Source of the DNA: Planctomycetota bacterium
GTDB lineage: Bacteria; Planctomycetota; PUPC01; JACPCR01
Length of the DNA: 41,921 nucleotides
Direction: 5' to 3'
Assembly: GCA_016179685.1 (NCBI GenBank)
Contig: JACPCR010000108.1
Location: 1-41,921 of the forward strand
The notes under the pieces are model-generated. The model did no database searches and was not told where the DNA came from. It saw nothing but the letters and a program-made list of their open reading frames with translations. Position numbers and translations under genes: made by a program. Shown in pieces: positions 27,667 to 35,869 of the stretch (position 1 is the first letter of the stretch; every line of letters begins with the position of its first letter).

Positions 27667-29232
27667 ATGTCCAGATCGGGAGGCCGAACACCGGAAAAGG
27701 GTCGATCTTGGATTTATCCCGGGATGGCGCTGGCACTCGGCGGTTTCTCGCTGGCCTACGTTCTCGCGGGCTTGCCGATGGGCGCTCCGGGTCTGCTGAC
27801 GGAAGCCTATGCGCCGAGACCGGAGTGGATCATGGGCGTGTGGTTCGTCGCCCCTGGGGTCTCGATCCTCGTCTTTTCGGCCGGCGTGGCGCGAGCGCGT
27901 CCAGCCGTTCCCCGGCTCGTGCGGCTCATCCCCTGGCTCTGGGTCGGGCTGACCTTCTGGGCTCTGAAGAGTGCTGTGCACCTGCGTCAGGCGGGGCCGG
28001 CTTCGAACGATTTTTATTTCACGGCGATGACGGGGCCTGGGGCTTTCACGGCGCAGGCGATGCAGATCGAAGACGCTGCGGGCTACCTGCGGCGGTTCCC
28101 CGAGATGGCGTCGGGCCACTGGAGCGAATTCGGCGGCACCCGTGTGATCTCGAATCCGCCGGGGACGATTCTGCTCCTTTACGGATGCCGGAAGCTGCTC
28201 GGTGCGTATCCCTGGCTTCAGGAGTACTATGCAGAGGAGCCGCGGCCTCCCGCCGGTGCGGGGGAAGACGCTCGGCGCTCCCACCAAGTCCGGGCCCTGG
28301 CGCAGTTCGCTCCGGACGTTTTTCTCTTCCTGGCAGCATTGGGGATGGCCCCACTCTGGTGGCTGGCCAGTCATCTGCTACCGCCGGAAAGCGCGGCCGC
28401 GGCCACGGGCCTGTCCGCCCTCGTCCCGAGCCTTCACGTTTACAGCTTCTCCAATGATGCCTTCCAACTTGCCCTGATCCTGTGGATGTGGTGGGCCACA
28501 CATTGTGCGGTGCGCAGCGCCAGCCTCGGATGGGGTCTGCTGGCGGGCCTCTTGCTCTCCGTGGGCCTTCAGTTTTCGCTGTCGTTCCTCATTGCAGCCG
28601 TCATCCCGGCGGCCATCGCCGCACTGGCCCGGCCCACCCGCCCGAACGAGACCCCGCAGGACGAGTCACGGCCGCAGAGGCCGTGGGGCGTCGCACTCGC
28701 CGCTGTGGCCGGCCTGGTGCTGCCTTGGATGCTCCTGTGGGCCGTAACGGGTTACGAGCCCTGGCTCGGGCTGCTCTCGGCTTACCGGGGTCACGCGCAG
28801 TATCACCGCGACTTCGGGCAGCCTTACCCGGTCTGGATTTGGCTCAACCTGTTCCACCTCCTCCTCTTCATGGGGGGGCCAGCCGCCGCAGCGCTGTTGC
28901 AAGCGGGATATGATCAGGTTGTGCGGACTCTGCGACAGCGGTCCCTCCGGGGCCTCGACCCTTACTTCATGGGCACGTCGGGGACGCTCCTCCTGCTCAA
29001 TTTCAGCGGCAAGAATCTCGGGGAGGTCGCCCGGCTGTGGCTTTTCTTCATGCCGGCTCTGCTGCTCGTTTCCCTGAAGGCGCTTGGGGAGAAGGAGCGC
29101 AACGACGCCAGCCGGGCCTTGTCACTGGCCATCGGCCTTCAGGCGCTGCAGGCCGCGGTCTTCACCTTGAAATTCGATCCCTTGGGCTCGCATCGGGCCC
29201 TGACGGGAAACCTTTTTCAGGGTCTCCCATGA
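27667..29232 (+). CDS. GT-C-like polytopic membrane protein (521 aa)
   Basis: About ten to twelve hydrophobic helices. Between the first spans lies a periplasm-type loop with HLRQAGPASNDFYFTA and later GTRVISNPPGTILLLYG (near 155-170); NPPGT-type motifs occur in GT-C glycosyltransferases such as dolichol-phosphate-sugar-using mannosyltransferases. No Asp-rich catalytic loop is sure, so glycosyl transfer is an inference. ATG 27667 lacks a clear Shine-Dalgarno; ATG 27724 is possible. The stop overlaps the next start (ATGA), so the two products are probably made together. Confidence 0.8.
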   Translation: MSRSGGRTPEKGRSWIYPGMALALGGFSLAYVLAGLPMGAPGLLTEAYAPRPEWIMGVWFVAPGVSILVFSAGVARARPAVPRLVRLIPWLWVGLTFWALKSAVHLRQAGPASNDFYFTAMTGPGAFTAQAMQIEDAAGYLRRFPEMASGHWSEFGGTRVISNPPGTILLLYGCRKLLGAYPWLQEYYAEEPRPPAGAGEDARRSHQVRALAQFAPDVFLFLAALGMAPLWWLASHLLPPESAAAATGLSALVPSLHVYSFSNDAFQLALILWMWWATHCAVRSASLGWGLLAGLLLSVGLQFSLSFLIAAVIPAAIAALARPTRPNETPQDESRPQRPWGVALAAVAGLVLPWMLLWAVTGYEPWLGLLSAYRGHAQYHRDFGQPYPVWIWLNLFHLLLFMGGPAAAALLQAGYDQVVRTLRQRSLRGLDPYFMGTSGTLLLLNFSGKNLGEVARLWLFFMPALLLVSLKALGEKERNDASRALSLAIGLQALQAAVFTLKFDPLGSHRALTGNLFQGLP

Positions 29233-31211
29233 CCCCGAGGAACCGAGATTCCATCGCTGGTGCTCTCCTGGGGCAATTCCTGGGAGGGCTGGGGCTGGGG
29301 ACTTACGGGCTGCACCTGAAACACCTGTACGGGGCCCCCGAATCCAGCGCGATCTGGACGTTCCAGGAGTTCCTCGTGTTTCTCGCTGCGGGCTGCGCCG
29401 CGGTCCTTGCTGCCGGCTCGGCCGTTTCGTTCCTCTTGGCGCGCCGGACCGATCGCGGCTGGAGCGAAATCTTCCGCCGGGACTCCAAGTCCAATGCCAT
29501 TCTGGCCCTTCTCCTCCTCGATCCCCTGCTGAACACGAATGACTTTCTCGCTCTCTCGGCAGTTTACAACGGCGTCTTCGTGGCGGGTCTGTTGGCCGCG
29601 GCCAAGGTGCTTCTGTTCACCGGGATGAAGGCGGGACCCACGGTGTCCGAACCTGCCAATGGGGCGGGCGACCGATGTTTCCGGTTCGCCTGGGTCGCTT
29701 CGGGCGTCTACTTCCTGGTCTTCGGGACCCTGGCCGTGCTGCAGTGCCGGGCGTTGTGCGTGCAGCACATCGACAGCGTGACCTTCGAGCAAATGTACTG
29801 GAACACGCTGCACGGGCACTTCGCGGTTTCGGACATGTCGGACCCTCCGTTCACGGCGGACCACGTGGCGGTGACGATGTACGTCTTTCTTCCGCTGTAT
29901 GCCATGTTTCCGGCGCTCGAAGCGGTGGCGCTCTTCCAAACGGCGGGGATCGGACTGGGCGGCGTGCCGGCCTATCTCATCTCCAAGGAGCTGCTGGGGC
30001 ATCGCGGCGCCGCGCTGGCAATGTCCGTGGCCTATCTGGCCAGCCCGGCCCTGCACTACTCGAACCTCGAGGTCCGGGATAATGTGTTCGATCCGAATTC
30101 CTTTTCGGCCACCCTGATCCTTTGGACCTTCTATCTCGGGCTGCGGGGGCGCTGGCGTCTCTTCGCTTTCTCGGCCGCAGCCGCCATGCTGTGCCGCGAG
30201 GATGTCTGCCCCTCCATCTTCATGATGGGGCTCTACTTCGCCATCGTTCGGAAGCAATGGCGGCCCGGCGTCGCCGCTTCGGCCACCGCCGCCGCCTGGC
30301 TCGCCCTCTGCCTCTACGTCATCGTCCCCCACTTCCGCGGAAGGCAGTCCCTCGTCTTCGGATACTTCACCGGGATGGGAGGAAGCCTGGCCGAGATGAT
30401 CCTGTTTGTCCTCCGGCATCCCCTGGAAACGCTCCTGCGGATAACGACCGAGACCGACGTCCAGTTCGTCCTCGAACTCATGCTTCCTTTCGGCCTCCTG
30501 GCGTTCCTGGCCCCGGAGGCGCTGTTGATGGCCGGGCCGGCCTTCGCCCTCAGCCTGCTTGCGGACCCGGGGGCCGAAGAGCTGGTCTCCATCCAGTTCT
30601 GGTATCACATCATCCACATCCCGCTGGTCTATATCGCCTCGGTCCTGGGGGCTCGAAGGCTTGCCCATCTGATCCCCCGGGCTGCTGCCCGCTGGCCGAG
30701 GCGCTTCCCCGGCTTCGACGCCGGCGACGCGCCCGGCCGACTGGCCTGCGCCGCGGCCGCCATGGCGCTGGCCTGCTCCTTCAGCCTATCATCCGCCGTG
30801 TCCAAATGGCCCCTGTCGTTCTCGTTCTACAACCCGTCCGACTCCTACCGCCACTATTCCCGGTACGTGCCGCCGCCGGGGGCCCGGCATATTCCCTCGG
30901 TGCAGGCCCTCATCCCCCGATCCGCCACGGTCACCGCCACCCACTATCTCACTCAGAAGTTCTCGCATCACCGCCATGTCTGGCGCTTCCCGGGCCATAT
31001 CGACGCCACGGGGAACACGCCCGAAGAGCTAGCGGATTACATCGTCATCAATCGTCGTGACCGTTGGTTTCGTCTTGGATTCGATACGACCAGCGACCAG
31101 GAAGCGATCCAGAGGCTGTATTTCCGGCCGGAATTCGTCAAAATCTTCGAAGCAGACGGCATCGTGGTCTTTCAAAGGAGGTCGCATGAGTCCCCAGGAG
31201 CTGAAGAGTAA
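29229..31211 (+). CDS. DUF2079 membrane protein (660 aa)
   Basis: Many hydrophobic helices. The DUF2079 landmarks are HIDSVTFEQMYWNTLHGHF (about 178-196), followed by the loop SDPPFTADHVAVTMY and, further on, SNLEVRDNVFDPNSF. A hydrophilic, probably extracytoplasmic C-terminal region runs from ~535 to the end (PSVQALIPRSATVTATHYLTQK; YIVINRRDRWF). The family is thought to belong to GT-C-like membrane glycosyltransferases, but its activity is not established. I chose ATG 29229, which overlaps the upstream stop. The frame extends to 29037, but only by running inside the upstream gene. It overlaps the next gene by 26 bp. Confidence 0.88.
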   Translation: MTPRNRDSIAGALLGQFLGGLGLGTYGLHLKHLYGAPESSAIWTFQEFLVFLAAGCAAVLAAGSAVSFLLARRTDRGWSEIFRRDSKSNAILALLLLDPLLNTNDFLALSAVYNGVFVAGLLAAAKVLLFTGMKAGPTVSEPANGAGDRCFRFAWVASGVYFLVFGTLAVLQCRALCVQHIDSVTFEQMYWNTLHGHFAVSDMSDPPFTADHVAVTMYVFLPLYAMFPALEAVALFQTAGIGLGGVPAYLISKELLGHRGAALAMSVAYLASPALHYSNLEVRDNVFDPNSFSATLILWTFYLGLRGRWRLFAFSAAAAMLCREDVCPSIFMMGLYFAIVRKQWRPGVAASATAAAWLALCLYVIVPHFRGRQSLVFGYFTGMGGSLAEMILFVLRHPLETLLRITTETDVQFVLELMLPFGLLAFLAPEALLMAGPAFALSLLADPGAEELVSIQFWYHIIHIPLVYIASVLGARRLAHLIPRAAARWPRRFPGFDAGDAPGRLACAAAAMALACSFSLSSAVSKWPLSFSFYNPSDSYRHYSRYVPPPGARHIPSVQALIPRSATVTATHYLTQKFSHHRHVWRFPGHIDATGNTPEELADYIVINRRDRWFRLGFDTTSDQEAIQRLYFRPEFVKIFEADGIVVFQRRSHESPGAEE

Positions 31212-32085
31212 GCTGAGAGGCGTGATTGGATTTCCTGCGACCCCGTTCCATGCGGACATGAGCCTGAACGCCGAGGGGCTGAGGCAGAACGTAGCGTGGA
31301 TGAAGACGACCGGCGTCTGCGCCATCGCCCCGGTGTGCGGCACGGGCGAATTCTTCAGTCTGAACCTGGACGAGTACGTCGAGGCCGTTGAGACCGTGGT
31401 CGAGGAGGTCGGCCGCAGCCTGCCTGTCTTCGTCGGCGTGGGTCACGGCTCGAAGATGGCCGTGGAATGGGCTCAGGCGGCGGAGGAGCTGGGGGCCGAC
31501 GGGCTTCTCGTGCTTCCACCTTATCTGATAACGCCCGAGCCCGAAGGCCTGGCGAACTACGCGTCCCAGATCGCCGGAGCGGTGGAGATTGGAATTCTCC
31601 TGTACCACCGCGGGACAGCGCTCTACAGCGAACGCGCGGTCGAGAAGTTGCTCGTTTTCGAGCACGTGGTCGGATTCAAGGACGGGCAGGGGGACCTCGA
31701 CCATTTCAGCATGCTGCGCCGGCGATTCGGCGATCGCCTGGTCTGGCTGAACGGGATGCCGACGGCAGAGATGACGGCGCCGTCGTATTTCGCCGCGGGC
31801 GCTGCAGGCTACACCTCGGCCATCTCCAATTTTCTGCCTGGAGCAAGCCTCGAATTCTTTCGTGCATGTCAGGCCGGAGACTCGAAACGGGTGTGGGAGA
31901 TCACGGACCGTCTCGTCAAGCCCATCTGCGACATCCGCAACAGGAAAAAGGGTTACAACATCTCCTTCGTCAAGGCGGGGCTGGAGATCGTCGGAAGGGC
32001 CGGCGGGCCGGTCCGGCCGCCGCTGTTGAATCTGGACCCGCAAAGCCGGGAGGATTTGCGACGGATTCTGGCCGCATGGCCTTGA
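31186..32085 (+). CDS. 5-dehydro-4-deoxyglucarate dehydratase-like (DapA superfamily), 299 aa
   Basis: A class I aldolase-type barrel. The expected Schiff-base Lys is at 165 (GFKDG), the assisting Tyr at 140 (LLYHRG), and GTGEFFSL forms the GTGE motif. The combination GTGEFFSL, GFKDGQGD, IRNRKKGYNISFVKAG and GPVRPPL is characteristic of KDG dehydratases (glucarate/galactarate breakdown, giving 2,5-dioxopentanoate) rather than of DapA or NanA. AAAGGAGGT at 31173-31181 is an excellent Shine-Dalgarno for ATG 31186. The gene overlaps the DUF2079 gene by 26 bp. Together with the isomerase at 26073 it hints at sugar-acid catabolism; no glucarate dehydratase or semialdehyde dehydrogenase is in the window. 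Confidence 0.88.
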   Translation: MSPQELKSKLRGVIGFPATPFHADMSLNAEGLRQNVAWMKTTGVCAIAPVCGTGEFFSLNLDEYVEAVETVVEEVGRSLPVFVGVGHGSKMAVEWAQAAEELGADGLLVLPPYLITPEPEGLANYASQIAGAVEIGILLYHRGTALYSERAVEKLLVFEHVVGFKDGQGDLDHFSMLRRRFGDRLVWLNGMPTAEMTAPSYFAAGAAGYTSAISNFLPGASLEFFRACQAGDSKRVWEITDRLVKPICDIRNRKKGYNISFVKAGLEIVGRAGGPVRPPLLNLDPQSREDLRRILAAWP

Positions 32086-32281
32086 GCTTCTCTCCGCGGC
32101 GAGTGCGGATTGGGAATCAGCTTCTTTCCCAGTGGACCGACATGCCAGTCCATCTCCTCTACGAGGGGAATCGAGGCGGCTGGGTGATAGAATAGGATGG
32201 TCGTGCACGGCGTTGTGTCGGGGCTTGAAGCGACCGGTTTTCTCCCGGCCGTCACTTTCCGCGTTACTGAAACACCACCTC

Positions 32282-34030
32282 ATGTCTCGTTGTCGGGCCT
32301 ATCTCGGTTTGGTCCTGTTCCTGACCGTGGAGAGGGTGGCGCAGGCCGCAAGCGATCCGCGTGACGATCCGCGCTTTGCCAAGATTCCGCGGGATTATCG
32401 CGTCGGCGTCGCCGTATCCCTGCTTCTGGAACAGAAATATGGCCTGGCCAAGGATGAGAAGCTGGCCCGGAAGGTGGCCGACATCGGCTACCGCGTCGCC
32501 GCGGCCAGCGGCCAGACCGACATCCATTTCGTATTCAGTGTGCTGGACATGTCGGACCCGAACGCTCTGGCGCTTCCGGGCGGGTTCGTCTTCATCACCA
32601 AGGGCATACTGGACCTGGGGCTGACGGACGACGAGCTGGCGCACGTCCTGGCGCACGAGTGCAGCCACGTGATCCGGGAGCACCATCGGCGCATCCAGAA
32701 ATCGGTAAACCTGATCAACGTCATCAATGCGGCGGTGCTGGCGGGGGCCATTGTTGCGGCGCAGGGCAGCGGGCCTCAGCGCGGCACGGCGGCCCTGGGC
32801 ATGGACCGTTCCACGGCGGCGCCATCGAGCCAGGCCCAGCAGATTGCGACCGCCGCGGTGCTCAGCGGCGTCGCTTCCAACCTCCTCCTCCTGCGATATG
32901 TCCGCGAGTATGAGATCGAGGCTGACCGTACTGGTCGGGTCCTGGCCACCGGGGCCGGCTTCAGCCCGCAGGGCAGCTCGGACATGCTCCGCAAGCTTCT
33001 CTCGCGCAGTTATGAGCGCCCGGGCATGGGCATCCTCCGGACCCACCCGTACCTGGAGGAGCGCATCGAGCTGGCCAACGCCCAATCAGCGGACATGACG
33101 GCTAGCCCGACCCCCCGTGACCCCATCAGTTACCGGAACGAGGTGCAGGAAGTGCTCCTCTACCGCGCCACCGACTTCTGGGAATCGGGCGAGGTAGAGA
33201 AGGGGCGATTCCTGCTTCGAAACGCGTATGCCGCATCGCCCGCCGGGCCCCTGGCGGACGACGCCAGGGTCGAAACCCTCCTCTGGCTCGAGGAGGAGCA
33301 GAATGAGGAATCCTATCGAAGCCGAGATTACGGCTATTTTCGACATTCTTACCAGAGAATCCTCGAAGAGTTTCCGACGTCGAATCTGAGGAATCAGATC
33401 CTGGAGAAGCTGGCCGTGTTCGGGAAAGCCGAGGGCGAGGTCTATCCCCAGCACCTGAAAAGGCTCGACCAAGCCGAAGTGATTCCGGCTTTCGGCGAGT
33501 ACTTTCTAAAAAACTATCCCGAGGACGGCAGGCTACCCGAGGCCAAGCTGAAGCTCGCGGACTCCTACGCCAAGGGTAGGAAGTACGACTCGGCCGCCAA
33601 GATGCTCTTGAATCTTCTGGAAAAGCCCGCTAGTCAGGCGTGGATGTCCCGGGCCCTCCAGGTCTTTGATGCGGTGCTGCCCAAACTCTCCCACGTCGGA
33701 CTCGCCTACCGCTACCATGAGATCCTTCCAGAGGCTGAACCGAGGAAAAGGGTCGGAGAAATCATCCGGGACCTGATTCAGAAATCCGAGGACATCGAGG
33801 ACCTTGGCCAGTTTCGGGAAGAACATGCGGCATCGGTGTTCGAACCGGAACTGGTCAGCCGGCTGCGGCATCTCGCCGAGGAGGCCCTCAGGAAGGCGCG
33901 GTTCTATCGCAAAACGGGCAACCTCTCCGATGCGGCCTTCGAGTACTACAAGGTGAGCCGATATTCGCCCGACCATTCCCTGGCCGGGCTCGCCAACGAG
34001 GAAATTCGGGAGATGCAGGATCTGGAATAG
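32282..34030 (+). CDS. M48-family metalloprotease with helical (TPR-like) C-terminal extension (582 aa)
   Basis: A signal peptide (LGLVLFLTVERVAQA) precedes an M48 domain. The zinc-site HECSH is at 125-129, with the third ligand supplied by the E211-x3-D215 motif (EYEIEAD). The N-terminal part of the domain shows ALPGGFVFITKGIL, typical of BepA/YfgC-like periplasmic M48 proteases. Residues ~290-580 are helical with repeated ~35-residue units (LLRNAYAASPAGPLADDA; YQRILEEFPTSNLRNQ), consistent with TPR-like repeats as in BepA. Likely role: periplasmic quality control of outer-membrane proteins (inference by architecture). ATG 32282 starts the signal peptide. The frame is open to 32132 but without a Shine-Dalgarno. 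Confidence 0.88.
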   Translation: MSRCRAYLGLVLFLTVERVAQAASDPRDDPRFAKIPRDYRVGVAVSLLLEQKYGLAKDEKLARKVADIGYRVAAASGQTDIHFVFSVLDMSDPNALALPGGFVFITKGILDLGLTDDELAHVLAHECSHVIREHHRRIQKSVNLINVINAAVLAGAIVAAQGSGPQRGTAALGMDRSTAAPSSQAQQIATAAVLSGVASNLLLLRYVREYEIEADRTGRVLATGAGFSPQGSSDMLRKLLSRSYERPGMGILRTHPYLEERIELANAQSADMTASPTPRDPISYRNEVQEVLLYRATDFWESGEVEKGRFLLRNAYAASPAGPLADDARVETLLWLEEEQNEESYRSRDYGYFRHSYQRILEEFPTSNLRNQILEKLAVFGKAEGEVYPQHLKRLDQAEVIPAFGEYFLKNYPEDGRLPEAKLKLADSYAKGRKYDSAAKMLLNLLEKPASQAWMSRALQVFDAVLPKLSHVGLAYRYHEILPEAEPRKRVGEIIRDLIQKSEDIEDLGQFREEHAASVFEPELVSRLRHLAEEALRKARFYRKTGNLSDAAFEYYKVSRYSPDHSLAGLANEEIREMQDLE

Positions 34031-34031
34031 C

Positions 34032-34072
34032 GCCCGACGCCAGAAAAAAGGGAGACGCGTCCGGCGTCGGGC
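34032..34072 (+). terminator. Hairpin after the M48 gene (possible terminator)
   Basis: Perfect 10-bp arms GCCCGACGCC / GGCGTCGGGC enclose a 21-nt loop. It begins 2 bp after the stop codon. There is no T-tract after it, so it may protect or punctuate the mRNA rather than terminate on its own. Confidence 0.45.
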
Positions 34073-34078
34073 AACGGG

Positions 34079-34107
34079 TTGACGTTCCTTCCACCGCTTC
34101 ATAGAAT
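34079..34107 (+). promoter_or_regulatory. Sigma-70-type promoter for the superoxide dismutase gene
   Basis: TTGACG (34079-34084), a 17-bp spacer and TAGAAT (34102-34107). Transcription would start about 60 bp before the sod ATG. The hairpin just upstream and the terminator downstream make sod an independent unit. Confidence 0.65.
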
Positions 34108-34176
34108 GCCGTTGATTCGGCAGCAGCACCGTAGTGAGCTTCACCGGAACCTTTAACCCAGAGGAGGGTCCCTGTC

Positions 34177-34794
34177 ATGTCACACGAGCTTCCCGCACTT
34201 CCCTACCCGCACGATGCGCTCGAGCCGCACATCGACTCGATGACCATGCAGATTCATCACGGCAAGCACCACGCCGCTTATGTGAACAATCTGACCAAGG
34301 CGCTCGAGGGGCAGGCCAAGCTGGCCAGCCTGAGCGTGGAGGACTTGATCAGCGACCTGAACAACGTGCCAGAAGGCGTCCGGACCGCGGTGCGGAACAA
34401 CGGCGGCGGACATGCCAATCACACCCTGTTCTGGAGCCTCATGAGTCCCAAAGGCGGAGGCGCGCCGACGGGCAGCCTGGCCAAGGCGATCGATGCTGCA
34501 TTCGGTAACTTCAATGAATTCAAGACCAAGCTGACCGCGGCAGGCGTGGGGCGCTTCGGCAGCGGCTGGGCATGGCTCTCTGTGGACAAGAAGACCAAGA
34601 AGCTGGAGATACATAGCACGGCCAATCAGGACTCGCCTATCATGGAAGGCAAGACGCCGTTGCTCGGGGTCGACGTCTGGGAACACGCCTATTACCTCAA
34701 GTATCAGAACCGGCGACCTGATTACCTGGCCGCATGGTTCAACGTCATCAACTGGCCAGCAGTTGCCGAGCGGTATGAGAAAGCTTTGAAGTAA
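34177..34794 (+). CDS. sodA: Superoxide dismutase (Mn/Fe family, Mn-type signature)
   Basis: 205 aa, full length. It converts superoxide to peroxide and oxygen in the cytoplasm. The four metal ligands are present: His27 (QIHHGKHH), His82 (GGHANHTLFW), Asp166 and His170 (DVWEHAYY). GGHANH rather than an AAQ-type segment favours manganese or cambialistic use over strict iron. GAGGAGGG at 34161-34168 is a strong ribosome-binding site. No export signal. Flanked by its own promoter and terminator. Fe-S clusters are superoxide targets, so neighbouring the isc genes makes sense, though a shared transcript is unlikely. Confidence 0.97.
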   Translation: MSHELPALPYPHDALEPHIDSMTMQIHHGKHHAAYVNNLTKALEGQAKLASLSVEDLISDLNNVPEGVRTAVRNNGGGHANHTLFWSLMSPKGGGAPTGSLAKAIDAAFGNFNEFKTKLTAAGVGRFGSGWAWLSVDKKTKKLEIHSTANQDSPIMEGKTPLLGVDVWEHAYYLKYQNRRPDYLAAWFNVINWPAVAERYEKALK

Positions 34795-34871
34795 GTCTCC
34801 GGATAGACTCCCTGGCGGCAGGCAGTTTCGGCAGGATGCCGCTGTGGCAAACCGGCGATTCCGGCAATGAG

Positions 34872-34906
34872 AGGACGTTCTCAATATTTGAGACGTCCTT
34901 TTTTTT
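34872..34906 (+). terminator. Intrinsic terminator of sodA
   Basis: Stem AGGACGTTCTCA / TGAGACGTCCT (one bulged T) with an AT-rich loop ATATT, followed directly by eight T. This is a textbook Rho-independent terminator, about 78 bp after the stop. Confidence 0.9.
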
Positions 34907-34916
34907 CGCCTTTTAA

Positions 34917-35128
34917 GTAACTTCTCAATAAGTTCGGGGAGATGGCCCGCCCAATTTCGTAACCGATGATAATGCAGCGCTTTGCGGATTCCTGTAGCGG
35001 AGCGCGTCAACGCTTCGTCTGGGCCCTCAAATCTCATCTCTTGGACGGAAGGCTAACGCGTTCCGCTACGGAATTCATACTTCATGGACTTGGTCTGGTC
35101 CTCCACACCGAACTTATTGAGAAGTTAC
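34917..35128. mobile_element. 212-bp MITE-like element
   Basis: Perfect 21-bp terminal inverted repeats (34917-34937 and 35108-35128; GTAACTTCTC...GAGAAGTTAC) enclose 170 bp with no gene. Inside is a second inverted pair (34989-35007 / 35056-35073; CCTGTAGCGGAGCGCG against CGCGTTCCGCTACGG). Inserted between the sod terminator and the isc promoter. No target-site duplication is clear. A near-copy of its right end is found at 41626-41646. The family and the transposase that moves it are not known to me. Confidence 0.8.
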
Positions 35129-35298
35129 CCTCTTAATCGTTAACTTATTGTTATATAATGTCTTAAGAATCTATTTCCTGCCGATACCCATTCATTTTCC
35201 AGGGTGATAACGCCGGGGCATACCTCCTTAAGGCTTAATTGAGGGCTTGTATTTAGCAATTTATAAATAAAGTTCTTTACGAATCTTGAAATTTCCGA
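35129..35298. other. AT-rich leader DNA upstream of iscR
   Basis: Markedly AT-richer than the rest of the window (runs such as TTATTGTTATATAATG and TTTATAAATAAAG). No gene is supported; one minus-strand frame of 84 codons (35140-35394) crosses it and the iscR promoter and looks spurious. It may serve as an upstream activating or curvature region for the isc promoter (inference). Confidence 0.5.
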
Positions 35299-35327
35299 TT
35301 GCATTTGCGTGGAGCAGTTCTTATAAT
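35299..35327 (+). promoter_or_regulatory. isc operon promoter
   Basis: TTGCAT (35299-35304), a 17-bp spacer and a perfect TATAAT (35322-35327). The start point would fall near 35334, about 45 bp before the iscR ATG. Confidence 0.75.
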
Positions 35328-35332
35328 TTTGT

Positions 35333-35360
35333 TGAATCAAGACTAAATTAGTACGGATTC
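35333..35360 (+). promoter_or_regulatory. Probable IscR (type 1-like) operator
   Basis: TGAATCAAGACTAAATTAGT followed by ACGGATTC contains the partially palindromic core GACTAAATTAGTaCGG. This resembles Rrf2/IscR operators of the form GACT-AwwT-AGTC. It overlaps the predicted start of transcription, where [2Fe-2S]-IscR would repress, so the operon is probably autoregulated. Confidence 0.6.
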
Positions 35361-35377
35361 CCCTGCGGCCTACCGTT

Positions 35378-35869
35378 ATGCTCAAACTGACCAAGAGGTC
35401 CGATTACGGGATCATTGCACTTGTTCACCTGGCGCGAAATCATGGGGACTCTGTGAGTTGCCGGGACATAGCTAGCCGGTTCTGTATCCCCTTGCCGCTG
35501 CTCTCGAACATCCTCAAGACCCTAGCGCGCCACGGGGTTGTGGAATCTGTTCGGGGCTCCAAGGGCGGCTACCGGCTTGCCATGCCGCCAGAGGATCTGA
35601 CTCTCGCCAAGTTGCTCGAGATTCTTGAGGGCCCGATCCGCCTGACGGAATGCATGGAACTTCCCCAAGGGGTGGGTTCCGACTGCAAGATAGAGCCGCT
35701 CTGCCCGATCCGAGCGCCGGTCCGAAAGATTCATGAGCGTTTCAGAACGTGGCTGCAAGGTGTTACTTTCGCCGAACTTGCCGGAGAGGTCGGCGAAGCC
35801 AGGAATGGAGGTCATCAGGTCTATGAAGTTGCCCCTATACATGGACAACCCATCCACCACCCGGGTTGA
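35378..35869 (+). CDS. iscR: IscR, Rrf2-family Fe-S regulator
   Basis: 163 aa. The winged-helix domain spans residues ~1-70 (RSDYGIIALVHLA; VESVRGSKGGYRLA). Three cysteines, C92, C103 and C109, are at the positions expected for the [2Fe-2S] cluster of IscR, so it should sense Fe-S status and repress the isc operon. ATG 35378 follows the operator by 17 bp. The end overlaps iscS by 47 bp. C-terminal ~35 residues are unlike the family and may reflect the overlap. No other regulator is in the cluster. Confidence 0.93.
   Translation: MLKLTKRSDYGIIALVHLARNHGDSVSCRDIASRFCIPLPLLSNILKTLARHGVVESVRGSKGGYRLAMPPEDLTLAKLLEILEGPIRLTECMELPQGVGSDCKIEPLCPIRAPVRKIHERFRTWLQGVTFAELAGEVGEARNGGHQVYEVAPIHGQPIHHPG

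Noticed and set aside
35140..35394. 84-codon minus-strand frame in the AT-rich isc leader
   Set aside because: It overlaps the iscR promoter, operator and start and matches nothing I recognise.
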